Shown: positions 8,651-16,070, counted from the stretch's first letter. The stretch: DNA of 40,259 nt from Clostridiales bacterium UBA1752 (GCA_002314835.1 DCHM01000031.1:1-40259), one strand, 5' to 3'. Program-made: numbers and translations. The notes: generated by a model from the sequence alone, not told the origin.

Positions 8651-8667
8651 ACGACAAAAAATGTCGT
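8651..8667. promoter_or_regulatory. Operator-like palindrome, island copy 2
   Basis: ACGACA-AAAAA-TGTCGT is a perfect 6-bp inverted repeat around a 5-A spacer, centred 59 bases before the ATG at 8718. The inner 13 bases match the element at 7195-7207 except at one spacer base. It begins 13 bases after the XRE stop codon. A possible -10 (TATTGT, 8685-8690) lies 17 bases downstream of its right arm. Confidence 0.65.
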
Positions 8668-8717
8668 GGATTATTATTCTAAACTATTGTACCATTGTTA
8701 TAAAGGAGGAGAGAACA

Positions 8718-9212
8718 ATGGATACATTGCTTTCAAAATATGAATTATTAGAAAATAGAGAACGCATTATTCATAATCTTGACACGTATGATCGTAGATT
8801 AATAGACGGTAGAATTACAGGGTGTGGTAAATGTGTAGGATATTGTCGATTTAATGGACATCCCGGCTTCCTCACAAGAGATTTGCAAAAAAAGCATGAT
8901 TGCTTAGAAAAAGGTTGCAATTATTTTATTCCAAAAGAAAAGACTCAAAGCATTAAAAGCGACAATAAACATGCAACTTTATTGTGTGATACAGCAAGGA
9001 AGACATTGTCTCATTTAGAATACATGAAGGTTGTACGAGCAGTAAAAAGTAATTGTGACAAATGGTATCTTGATTTTGTAACCATATCCAACGATATGAG
9101 TTATACTGATTATTTAAGTACGATTGAAGAATTGACTGGCAGTTCTTTAGAGTTCCGCATGATGAATTGGCCTTATGAGAAAGTAGTTTCTTACATTTTT
9201 TCATTGAATTAA
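8718..9212 (+). CDS. Cysteine-rich putative zinc protein, island gene 3
   Basis: A 164-residue protein with a compact cysteine/histidine cluster near residues 34-70: CGKC, then VGYC, FNGH, a KKHDC and a KGC spaced through GHPGFLTRDLQKKHDC. The cluster could bind one or two zinc ions, or an iron-sulfur cluster. The C-terminal half (about 85-164) is a mixed helix/strand region without a recognised motif. The start is ATG 8718 with AAGGAGG at 8703-8709. An upstream in-frame ATG at 8661 falls inside the operator palindrome and lacks a ribosome site. The 341-residue gene follows 11 bases later, forming the second island operon. I do not recognise the family. Confidence 0.85.
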   Translation: MDTLLSKYELLENRERIIHNLDTYDRRLIDGRITGCGKCVGYCRFNGHPGFLTRDLQKKHDCLEKGCNYFIPKEKTQSIKSDNKHATLLCDTARKTLSHLEYMKVVRAVKSNCDKWYLDFVTISNDMSYTDYLSTIEELTGSSLEFRMMNWPYEKVVSYIFSLN

Positions 9213-9223
9213 CGAGGTGTTTT

Positions 9224-10249
9224 ATGAAAGACTCTGATTTCTGTGGTGCAATAGTATATCATCTTGGCGTTAAAACGAGAATAAAATCAATAGAAGAAAA
9301 CCGAATTGTTTTGGAAGAAAAGAAAGAAGATGGGAAAAATTATATACTAGTATATCCAGACTCTTTTTTCGAATCGGAACATGGCGTTTTTTTGAAGACA
9401 AAAGATAAATGGCTAAACAATAGAATATATAAAGATTCATTGGGCCATATTTGTGCCAAGTGTGGAAAGTATTATTATCAAATCCTAAAAAACTGCTATG
9501 GCTCTAAAGGAAAGATGATTTGTGAAGCATGCCTTAAGAAAACCTGCTCGCATTGCCATAAAAACATAGAGCTTGCATACAACAGATGCGATTGCGCAGG
9601 AAATCTTCTTTGCCAAGAGTGTTATGACGAGAGAATGTCTTGGAAAACTATTGATTTTACAAAATCAAGAAAATACTGTAAAGTAAAAGTTTGTGCAAAG
9701 GTTCCAAAAGAGTATGCAAACAGAGTTGAATGCGTCAGAGCAAGAGTTGCGTATTTTTTAAATTTTCGTTGCTCCATTCACGAAATTGATTTTTTCTACA
9801 GCGAAAAGGACAACGTTTTTATTTGCCTTTCTCCAATATATAAGGCTATGAAAGAAAAATACGGTAATATGCTTCTGTATGTTACATTTGATTCTGATTG
9901 CTATGAGTATGATTGGTCAAATAGCTATTCGGGTGATTTGTTTTATAGGCCAGATTCTATTTTAAGTAGATGGAATTATATAGCACAGGAAGATAAACAA
10001 AGTGAGGCGGAGAGAAGGGCAATTATTACACATATTTTGTATTACAATCCTAAAGCGAAGGGCGAGATAGAAGAGCACTTAAACAATATGCTACTGTATC
10101 GTAAGGATAGATGTTATAATGCAAGCCGAATTTGGGAAAGCGATTTACAATTTATGGCAGATAATAATTTTGGTGAGAGTGTAATTGATTTAACTGAGCC
10201 GTTAATTGATTTTTGTACTAAACGGGGAATTAAATATGAATTAATATAA
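9224..10249 (+). CDS. Multi-zinc-finger protein with possible Tudor-like N-terminus, island gene 4
   Basis: A 341-residue protein. Residues about 10-50 (YHLGVKTRIKSIEENRIVLE... ILVYPDSFF) have the strand pattern and 'YPxxF' ending of small Tudor/SH3-like beta modules found at the ends of some helicases; this is an analogy, not an identification. Residues about 75-140 contain CAKC, CEAC, CSHCH, RCDC and CQEC pairs, enough for two or three zinc sites of treble-clef or LIM-like spacing. The C-terminal 190 residues are unrecognised. The start is ATG 9224 with GAGGTG upstream. It shares the AT-rich codon use of the island and ends 14 bases before the right terminator copy. A nucleic-acid or protein-binding role is plausible but not shown. 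Confidence 0.85.
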   Translation: MKDSDFCGAIVYHLGVKTRIKSIEENRIVLEEKKEDGKNYILVYPDSFFESEHGVFLKTKDKWLNNRIYKDSLGHICAKCGKYYYQILKNCYGSKGKMICEACLKKTCSHCHKNIELAYNRCDCAGNLLCQECYDERMSWKTIDFTKSRKYCKVKVCAKVPKEYANRVECVRARVAYFLNFRCSIHEIDFFYSEKDNVFICLSPIYKAMKEKYGNMLLYVTFDSDCYEYDWSNSYSGDLFYRPDSILSRWNYIAQEDKQSEAERRAIITHILYYNPKAKGEIEEHLNNMLLYRKDRCYNASRIWESDLQFMADNNFGESVIDLTEPLIDFCTKRGIKYELI

Positions 10250-10263
10250 AATCAAAAAATATC

Positions 10264-10290
10264 AAAAGCCGCTCGATGAGCGGCTTTTTT
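10264..10290. terminator. Bidirectional terminator; right copy of the island-bounding repeat
   Basis: The first 26 bases equal 7150-7175. On the plus strand the stem is followed by seven Ts and ends the island's second operon. On the minus strand it lies 16 bases after the rnhA stop and has A/T-rich flanks on both sides, so it can end both units. Confidence 0.9.
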
Positions 10291-10305
10291 TGATCTGAAA
10301 AAATA

Positions 10306-10743
10306 TTACATTTGCGCTTCTGCCGCGGCTACGGCGAGAGTGTCGCAAAGCTCGTTGTACTCGTCACCGTTGTGACCGCGTACCCAAACGTAGGTCATTG
10401 TGTGGCGCGAGGTTTCGGCGATAATGCGTTCCCACAGGTCTTGGTTGAGCACCGGCTTTTTGTCTGCTTTGCGCCAGCCGCGAGCCTGCCAGTCCTCGAG
10501 CCAGCCCTGCGTCATCGCACCGATGAAATATTGCGAATCAGAGTGAAGCTCGACCTCGCACGGCTCCTTGAGTGCCGCGAGAGCATAGATGACCGCCGAT
10601 AGCTCCATGCGGTTGTTGGTGGTGGATTTTTCACCGCCGCTTATGCGCTTTTGCCTGTCTCCGTATATCAGCACGGCGGCGTATCCGCCCGGACCTGGGT
10701 TGCCCTTGCAGGCTCCGTCTGTGTATATGATTACTTTTTTCAT
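10306..10743 (-). CDS. rnhA: Ribonuclease HI
   Basis: A 145-residue RNase HI that cleaves the RNA strand of RNA-DNA hybrids, for example R-loops and primers. The catalytic carboxylates are all present: D9 (YTDGACKGNPG), E47 (NNRMELSA), D69 (HSDSQY) and D134 (NELCDTLA). H124 lies in the flexible GHNG loop. The basic handle region (GWLEDWQARGWRKADKKPV) is intact. The start is ATG 10743, which overlaps the stop of the upstream helicase-loader gene as ATGA, so translation is coupled. It is the last gene of the nagA-to-rnhA operon. Confidence 0.97.
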   Translation of the reverse strand: MKKVIIYTDGACKGNPGPGGYAAVLIYGDRQKRISGGEKSTTNNRMELSAVIYALAALKEPCEVELHSDSQYFIGAMTQGWLEDWQARGWRKADKKPVLNQDLWERIIAETSRHTMTYVWVRGHNGDEYNELCDTLAVAAAEAQM

Positions 10744-11678
10744 ACTCGGTTTTTGAGCTTTTGCAGTCTGACGTCCGTGCCGACGAACTGCACGACGGTG
10801 TATTCGCCGAGCAGTCTCGAGTAAACGCGGTCGTTATAACGCTTTTTGATTTCGGCAGGGGATAGATTAGTCGAAATAACCGTCGATAGTCCCTGCAAAA
10901 ACCTGCGGTTGATTATCTCAAACAGCACCGACGTGTTTGATGCGCTGTTTGCCTCCGAGCCGAGGTCGTCTATGACGAGCAGGGTGCTGTCGTACGGCTC
11001 CAAAACGCTCTGGTCCTTGCGCCCGAATCTTACCGCGTCGTACGCGTCGAACATGGCAGGCGCGGTTTCGTAATAGGCGGTAAAGCCTTTTGCGATAACC
11101 TCTTTTGCGATGGCGGCGCTGACGTGAGTTTTGCCGAGCCCCGTGCCTCCGAGCAGCAAAAGACTGCGCCCGTCTGCCTCAAAGCCGGTGGCAAAATTGC
11201 GGCAAATCTCAAAAACCGACGCCATGGTTTGCTTTGCCTCGCCGGTGTAATAATCGAGGCTCAGATTGTCAAAGCCCTTGCCGAGCAAAGCTTTGCCGAT
11301 GCCTCCGTTGCCGTATAGATAAGACGCTATCTCTTTGCGGACGCATTCGCATACGCCGCTCTGAGAGTATCCCGTGTCCTGACAAATCGGACATTCGTAT
11401 TTTACCGCGTCGTAGTCTGTAGGATATCCGTTTACAGCCAAAATTTCCTTGCGGCGCTCGCCGAGGCTCTTGACCTCTGCTTTGAGCGCGTCGAGCGCGG
11501 CTTGCCTGCCTGCGCCCTTGGGGAGCAACAGCAGCTTTTGAGGAAACGCCCCGAGCTCCGCGTCGATGGCGGCGATTTGCGGCAGCTCGTCGTGCAGCTG
11601 CCGAGTCAGCTCGGCTGCCCTTGAATACGCGGCACTGCGCTGCATCTGCTTGCGTTTTATGACGTCCTGTACTGTCAT
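10740..11678 (-). CDS. dnaI: Primosomal helicase loader, DnaI/DnaC-type AAA+ ATPase
   Basis: A 312-residue protein with an N-terminal coiled region, a cysteine cluster CPIC (96-99) plus C110/C112 (GVCECV) that likely binds zinc, and a AAA+ ATPase domain with Walker A GGTGLGKT (177-184) and Walker B LLVIDDLG (233-240). This layout matches the DnaI group of Gram-positive helicase loaders, where the zinc domain contacts the replicative helicase. IstB transposon ATPases are similar, but no transposase is nearby and the N-terminal zinc module favours a loader. dnaD lies directly upstream, which supports a primosome role. The start is ATG 11678 with AAAGGA upstream; the end overlaps rnhA by four bases. 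Confidence 0.88.
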   Translation of the reverse strand: MTVQDVIKRKQMQRSAAYSRAAELTRQLHDELPQIAAIDAELGAFPQKLLLLPKGAGRQAALDALKAEVKSLGERRKEILAVNGYPTDYDAVKYECPICQDTGYSQSGVCECVRKEIASYLYGNGGIGKALLGKGFDNLSLDYYTGEAKQTMASVFEICRNFATGFEADGRSLLLLGGTGLGKTHVSAAIAKEVIAKGFTAYYETAPAMFDAYDAVRFGRKDQSVLEPYDSTLLVIDDLGSEANSASNTSVLFEIINRRFLQGLSTVISTNLSPAEIKKRYNDRVYSRLLGEYTVVQFVGTDVRLQKLKNRV

Positions 11679-11683
11679 GGCGG

Positions 11684-12583
11684 TTATCCTTTCATAGTGT
11701 TATTGAGTGCGGCGGTAAAAAATTCGTCGGCGTCAAAGCTGCTTTCGCTGTCCTTGACCTGCTTGTTGCCTGCGATAACGTCGTTTACGGTTTGATAGCC
11801 GTTGTCGTGCCAGCTGCGCAGTATTTTGCTCATATAATTGAATGAGGCTTTGCCGATGCTGTTGACGGTTGTTTCAAAAGCGCGGCGAATCATCTCAAAA
11901 TCAAAATGCCATTCGTTTACCCAGTTGTTTATATGCTCTTTTTCTTCTTTTGACAATTCACGCTCGCCTATTCCAAAGAGCACTCTGATACGGTTTTCAT
12001 AGTCAGAGAGGGCTTGCACTGCCGCTATGTATTTGTCGAGTGCGTCCAAGGTATCTATGCCGTCGTCGTGCAGGGCGAGTGCCGTGCCCGAAATGTATCT
12101 TATATCCTTTTTGCCTCTGACACTGATGCAGAAGTGTGCCGTCGTTATGATAAACGCGCTCGACAGTCCGCAGTGGTCAAATAGGTAAAAAAACGTGTTA
12201 TAGTCGTTGCGGTTAAATACCTTGCCGATGATATCCGACAACTGCTCGCACATCTGCCTGAAATCGTCGTTTGTTTCGATGGCTTGGGCGATAACCGTCG
12301 CGTCGTAGGTCGGTCTGCTCTGCGAGGGGGCGGCGGCAGTCTTTGGCGCCGTGCCTTCGCATAATACGCCTGCACCTATCCAAAAAGCCGCGGCAGTGTC
12401 CGCTTCGGCAGGGGACATAGACAGCGCCTTGGCCGCCGAGCTTGCGTCGTACTCGTTGCCTGCGTATAACCAGTAAAGCAGCTTTAGCTGATTGGTGTCA
12501 CAGCGTTTAACGGTGTCGAGCAACGTGCGAGGCATTATGATAAAGTTGTCTGAAGGCAGAGAAACGGCATACTTTTTTGCCAT
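11684..12583 (-). CDS. dnaD: DnaD-domain primosome protein
   Basis: A 299-residue protein. The region of about residues 205-265 carries the DnaD/DnaB_2 signature: LSKEEKEHINNWVNEWHFDFEMIRRAF and then FNYMSKILRSWHDNGYQTV, matching the YxxxIxxxW motif that links the domain to its flexible DNA-binding tail. The N-terminal 110 residues are a winged-helix-like scaffold (QLKLLYWLYAGNEYDASSAAKALSM). In Firmicutes DnaD and DnaB act with DnaI to load the replicative helicase, and the neighbouring dnaI fits. Whether it is DnaD or DnaB by function cannot be told. The start is ATG 12583 with AAGGAG six bases upstream. Confidence 0.88.
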   Translation of the reverse strand: MAKKYAVSLPSDNFIIMPRTLLDTVKRCDTNQLKLLYWLYAGNEYDASSAAKALSMSPAEADTAAAFWIGAGVLCEGTAPKTAAAPSQSRPTYDATVIAQAIETNDDFRQMCEQLSDIIGKVFNRNDYNTFFYLFDHCGLSSAFIITTAHFCISVRGKKDIRYISGTALALHDDGIDTLDALDKYIAAVQALSDYENRIRVLFGIGERELSKEEKEHINNWVNEWHFDFEMIRRAFETTVNSIGKASFNYMSKILRSWHDNGYQTVNDVIAGNKQVKDSESSFDADEFFTAALNNTMKG

Positions 12584-12593
12584 GGCGCGCTCC

Positions 12594-13037
12594 TTATGAT
12601 AATAGCTTTTTTTGCGGACTGATGCTGTATGAGAGCTTGCAGGTTTCGGCGAGGTTGCCGACGATTTCGACGGTGTATTTTATGTCGAGCTTGCCCGTGT
12701 TGCCGTCGATGTCGTTGCGCAGCTCCTTGGTACGGACTGCGAGCTGCATCGGAAAAAATCCCGTGTCGTATATGCAGTTGTGACGCGCACCCTGCTCAAA
12801 AACCATAGTGGATTTTACTCCGCCGTCCTTGCTGATCGAAACGGTCTCGCCTATGGCGTTGATAGTCGTCTCGACCTCGGTGCCGTCACTGTCGCTCTCG
12901 GTATATACGAGGCGGTAGCCCGACTTGGTTTTTTGGATGTAGCCGGTCGCGTTGATATTAAGCGTTTCGGGCTTTTCGACCTGTGGAATGTTGGTCGCGC
13001 GCTCGGAACGTATCTTTATGTCTATGGGTGTCTTCAT
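12594..13037 (-). CDS. DUF1934 (YwiB-like) beta-barrel protein
   Basis: A 147-residue, strand-rich protein. The pattern (MKTPIDIKIRSERATN..., SGYRLVYTESDSDGTEVETTINAIGETVSISKDGGVKSTMVFEQG, then LDIKYTVEIVGNLAETCKLSYSI) fits the DUF1934/YwiB family of small lipocalin-like barrels of unknown function found in Firmicutes. The start is the ATG at 13037, which shares its A with the murI TGA stop (TGATG), so the two are translationally coupled. An earlier in-frame codon would lie inside murI and has no ribosome site. DnaD follows 10 bases later. Confidence 0.78.
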   Translation of the reverse strand: MKTPIDIKIRSERATNIPQVEKPETLNINATGYIQKTKSGYRLVYTESDSDGTEVETTINAIGETVSISKDGGVKSTMVFEQGARHNCIYDTGFFPMQLAVRTKELRNDIDGNTGKLDIKYTVEIVGNLAETCKLSYSISPQKKLLS

Positions 13038-13843
13038 CAATAATCTACTTTCTCTACGTCTATGCAATTAACTTCGCCCGTGATAGGCTTGCCGAAAAAC
13101 CTTTCGGCGCTCATTCTAAAGCTGTGTGCGTCGTCACTGGTGTAAAACGTCGTATTGCCGCTTTCCGCAATATTGTAGCCACGGTCCTGTATCACGTCAA
13201 ACAATAACCTCGCCGCCTCTTTGCCCGAGCTTATCAGCTCGGAAGTGGGCAGGAACGAAGCAATCAGCTCCGAAAGCAGCGGGTAGTGGGTACAGCCGAG
13301 TATGACTGCGGCAGGCTCCTTGTCTGCAAACGGAGTGAGATATTCGCTCGCTACGGCACGGCATGCGCTGTCGGTGGAACTGATATTCCAGCTTTCGGCG
13401 AGAGGGACAAACATCGGGCAAGCGGCTGAAAAAACCTCTAATTTATCGTTTTGTGCCTTAACTGCCGTCTCGAACGCTTTGCTCTTGATTGTAGCCTGAG
13501 TGCCGAGAATCAGCACTCTGCCGTTGCCTCTCTCGGCAACCTCACAGGCACGCTTTACCGCACCCTCGATAACTCCGTAAACGGGGGTGGTAAACCTTGA
13601 CCTCAGCACCGGCAACGAGTTTGACGAAACGGTGCCGCAAGCCGCCAAAACGACGCTCGCGCCCTTGTCGCACAAGAGCCTGCAATCCTGCACCGCGTAG
13701 CGGTCGATGACTTCCTTTGACTTTGTGCCATACGGTATGCGAGCCGTGTCGCCAAAGTAAATAAGGTCGGCACTCGGCATCAGAGCCCTTATTTCGCGCA
13801 GGGCGGTGAGACCGCCGAGACCGCTGTCAAAGACGCCTATCAT
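13037..13843 (-). CDS. murI: Glutamate racemase
   Basis: A 268-residue cofactor-independent racemase that makes D-glutamate for peptidoglycan stem peptides. The two catalytic cysteines are C69 (LAACGTVSSNS) and C184 (LGCTHYPL, with H186). The N-terminus FDSGLGGL (D6, S7) and YFGDTARIPYGTKS also match. The first cysteine motif reads C-G-T where the usual sequence is C-N-T. It sits between ddl (ATGA overlap) and the DUF1934 gene (TGATG overlap), so it is part of a tightly coupled cell-wall unit. Confidence 0.94.
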   Translation of the reverse strand: MIGVFDSGLGGLTALREIRALMPSADLIYFGDTARIPYGTKSKEVIDRYAVQDCRLLCDKGASVVLAACGTVSSNSLPVLRSRFTTPVYGVIEGAVKRACEVAERGNGRVLILGTQATIKSKAFETAVKAQNDKLEVFSAACPMFVPLAESWNISSTDSACRAVASEYLTPFADKEPAAVILGCTHYPLLSELIASFLPTSELISSGKEAARLLFDVIQDRGYNIAESGNTTFYTSDDAHSFRMSAERFFGKPITGEVNCIDVEKVDY

Positions 13844-14904
13844 ACGCCGCGCTCCAGAGCGAGGTCAATGAGCCGCGTGATAAGCTCTGAGTAACTGATG
13901 CCCTCGTGTTGCATCAGCGTGGGATACATACTGATGGGAGTAAAGCCGGGAATGGTGTTTATTTCGTTAAAATAATATCCGCCGTCAAAGGCAAAAAAGT
14001 CAACTCTCGACAGACCTTCACAGCCGAGCGAGGTATAAACCTTGATAGCCGCGTCACGTATGCCGTTTGCGATTTCGTCACTCAGTCTGGCAGGGATGAA
14101 ATACTGTGCCGTGTCGTTATTGTATTTGGTATCGTAGTCGTAAAACTCAGCTCCGGGGTTGATTTCGCCGCAGCAGGATGCTATCGGAGCCGAATTGCCG
14201 AGCACTGCGACCTCGATTTCCTTGCCGTCAATAAACTTTTCGACCAGCACCTTTTTGCCGTGCTTAAACGCCTCGTCAATGCCCTTGGCGAGCTCGGCAC
14301 GGTTTTTGCACTTGCTGACGCCGACCGACGAGCCTGCGGACGACGGCTTGACAAACACGGGATAGCCGAATTTGATTTCGCTCTCGGCAATGACCGCGCA
14401 CATATCAAAGTCGGGCGTCTTGATAGCCGTAATCCAAGGAATGCAGGGCACGTAGCGTGAAACGATGGCTTTGGTTACGTCCTTATCCATCGCGTCTGCG
14501 GACGAAACGGTGTCGCATCCGACGTAAGGTATGCCTGCGAGTTTTAAAAGGCCCTGCATGGTGCCGTCCTCGCCGCCTGCGCCGTGCATGACGGGGAATG
14601 CGGCGTCGAGCCTTACGACGCTGTATTTTTGATTTGCTTTGTCAAAGACGACAAATCCGTGATGAACCGTGCAGGGCGAAATAACCGCAGGTGACAGGTT
14701 TTGAGTGTCATTGAGCCACGAGCCGTCTCTCATGCAGTCGCTTTTGCCGCTGTAAAGATACCACGCACCGCTCTTGTCGATGCCGAGGCGGTAAACGTCA
14801 AACGCCGCCTTGTCTATATTGTCGTACACGTTGGCAGCTGAAACACAGCTGACCTCGTGCTCTGACGAAATGCCTCCGAAAATGATGGCAACTGATTTTT
14901 TCAT
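13840..14904 (-). CDS. ddl: D-alanine--D-alanine ligase family protein
   Basis: A 354-residue ATP-grasp enzyme that joins two D-alanines for peptidoglycan. Visible family blocks are IFGGISSEHEVSCVSA, FPVMHGAGGEDGTMQGLLKLAGIPYVGCD, the ATP-binding VKPSSAGSSVGVSKC and the C-terminal metal site FNEINTIPGFT. The N-terminal wording (GIDKSGAWYLYSG) recalls the VanG/VanC side of the family, so a D-Ala-D-Ser specificity cannot be excluded. No other resistance genes (VanT, VanXY) are present, and ordinary Ddl is more likely. The start is ATG 14904 with AAGGTG seven bases before it; a GTG nine bases upstream is the alternative. Confidence 0.9.
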   Translation of the reverse strand: MKKSVAIIFGGISSEHEVSCVSAANVYDNIDKAAFDVYRLGIDKSGAWYLYSGKSDCMRDGSWLNDTQNLSPAVISPCTVHHGFVVFDKANQKYSVVRLDAAFPVMHGAGGEDGTMQGLLKLAGIPYVGCDTVSSADAMDKDVTKAIVSRYVPCIPWITAIKTPDFDMCAVIAESEIKFGYPVFVKPSSAGSSVGVSKCKNRAELAKGIDEAFKHGKKVLVEKFIDGKEIEVAVLGNSAPIASCCGEINPGAEFYDYDTKYNNDTAQYFIPARLSDEIANGIRDAAIKVYTSLGCEGLSRVDFFAFDGGYYFNEINTIPGFTPISMYPTLMQHEGISYSELITRLIDLALERGV

Positions 14905-14909
14905 ATATT

Positions 14910-16034
14910 TCACCTTACCCTTACGCCGTCTGTAAACACGGCTCTGATATTATATTCGCGGTCCAAAAGTACCATGTCTGCCGCCTTGCCTGGCTCGAGC
15001 GAACCGATAACGCCGTCCAAGCCGAGCGCCTTGGCAGGGGTGTAGCTCGCCATCTTGCATACGTCCGGCATAGGCAAGCCCATGTTGAGCAGGTTGCGCA
15101 CTCCGTACCATATCGGTCTGCAGCTGCCTGCTATCGTGCCGTCCTCGAGGTGACATTCGCCGTCCCTTACTATGCGGTGCCTGCCGAGTATATAGTAGTC
15201 GCCGTCGGGCAGTCCTGCAAAAGAGCCGGTGTCGCTGACTAACGAAATGCGGTCGGCACCCTTCATACGGTATATCAGCCTGATAGTCTGCTCGGACAAA
15301 TGAACGAGGTCGCATATCATTTCACAGGTAACGCGCTTGTCGAGCAGTGCAAAGCCAGCAAGCCCTGCTTCTCTGTGGTGGAGTGAACGCATCGCGTTGA
15401 AGGTGTGCGTAATGCGCGTAGCTCCTGCGTCAGCGCCGCTCTCGGCCTGTGCGTAGGTTGCGTCACTGTGACCTAGGCTTACCTTGACACCGTTGTCCGC
15501 AAAAAATCTTATTACCTCTGTTGCCCCGGGCATTTCGGGCGCTATGGTGATGATTTTGAGATTGCCCGACCCTGCGTCGAGTAACTGCTCTGCCAGCTCG
15601 AGCGAAGGGGCAAAAATGTTTTCGGGCACGAGACCTCCGCACTTTTTGGGGTTGACAAACGGCGCTTCGAGATTGATGCCGAGCACCTTGGCTCCCTTGT
15701 TGCCCTTTGCCATCTGCCTCGTGATGTTTTTTTCGGCGGCAAAGAGGTCGTCCTTTGCGAGACATCTGACCGTCGCGAGCACCGCCGTGGTGCCGTACTC
15801 GGCTTCAAACGCCTGACCTGCCGCAAAATCTCCGTCGCTCGAGGCAAATTCACTGCCTGCGGCACCGTGAACGTGCGTGTCTATAAAACCGGGGATGAGG
15901 TACATCCCTTCGGCGTCTATCGTTTCGTCACCCGTCAGCTGGCCTATCGCTGTGACGAGGCCGTTTTTATATTGCAAATCCGCTTTGTGCAGTCTAAAGT
16001 CGCCTGCGACTACACTCGCTCCCTTGATAATCAT
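14910..16034 (-). CDS. nagA: N-acetylglucosamine-6-phosphate deacetylase
   Basis: A 374-residue amidohydrolase that removes acetate from GlcNAc-6-phosphate, feeding amino sugars back to metabolism. Metal and catalytic residues are DTHVHG (H54, H56), E123 (NLEAPF), H189 (SLGHSDA), H210 (THTFNAM) and catalytic D268 (VSDTG). R221 (HREAG) and H245 (DLVHLS) match the substrate-contact positions of other NagA proteins. The KKGxH histidine that I expect after the E123 motif is absent here (NPKKCGGL). The start is ATG 16034 with GGAGGA six bases upstream. It heads the minus-strand operon with ddl and murI, an unusual pairing of amino-sugar recycling with wall synthesis. Confidence 0.9.
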   Translation of the reverse strand: MIIKGASVVAGDFRLHKADLQYKNGLVTAIGQLTGDETIDAEGMYLIPGFIDTHVHGAAGSEFASSDGDFAAGQAFEAEYGTTAVLATVRCLAKDDLFAAEKNITRQMAKGNKGAKVLGINLEAPFVNPKKCGGLVPENIFAPSLELAEQLLDAGSGNLKIITIAPEMPGATEVIRFFADNGVKVSLGHSDATYAQAESGADAGATRITHTFNAMRSLHHREAGLAGFALLDKRVTCEMICDLVHLSEQTIRLIYRMKGADRISLVSDTGSFAGLPDGDYYILGRHRIVRDGECHLEDGTIAGSCRPIWYGVRNLLNMGLPMPDVCKMASYTPAKALGLDGVIGSLEPGKAADMVLLDREYNIRAVFTDGVRVR

Positions 16035-16070
16035 AGTCCATCCTCCTCTAAAGGATAAAATACCTTCTAT

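Larger units (their letters stand above)
7150..10289. other. AT-rich accessory island bounded by duplicated terminators
   Basis: The segment between valS and rnhA is much more AT-rich than its flanks (hand count of 7261-7320 gives 28% GC; 6961-7020 gives 50%). It uses AT-ending codons and carries four genes, none of a recognised housekeeping family. Both edges are the same 26-bp hairpin terminator, 3114 bases apart start to start. Removing one copy plus the interior would leave valS and rnhA convergent on one shared terminator, the likely ancestral state. No transposase, integrase or relaxase is present, so the mode of arrival is unknown. Homologous exchange between terminators or a terminator-targeting element are possibilities. 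Confidence 0.75.

Noticed and set aside
8653..8665. The island palindrome as a LexA (SOS) box
   Set aside because: Clostridial/Bacillus LexA boxes read CGAAC-N4-GTTCG; GACA-N5-TGTC does not fit.
7150..10289. Island as a prophage, insertion sequence or integrative element
   Set aside because: No integrase, transposase, relaxase, capsid or terminase gene, and no terminal inverted repeats other than the terminator itself.
10740..11678. IstB-type transposon ATPase
   Set aside because: No IstA transposase nearby; the N-terminal zinc module, dnaD neighbour and operon setting fit a helicase loader.
13840..14904. ddl as part of a glycopeptide-resistance cluster
   Set aside because: The sequence has VanG-like wording, but no VanS/VanR, VanT or VanXY genes are next to it; the VanZ-like gene is 25 kb away.
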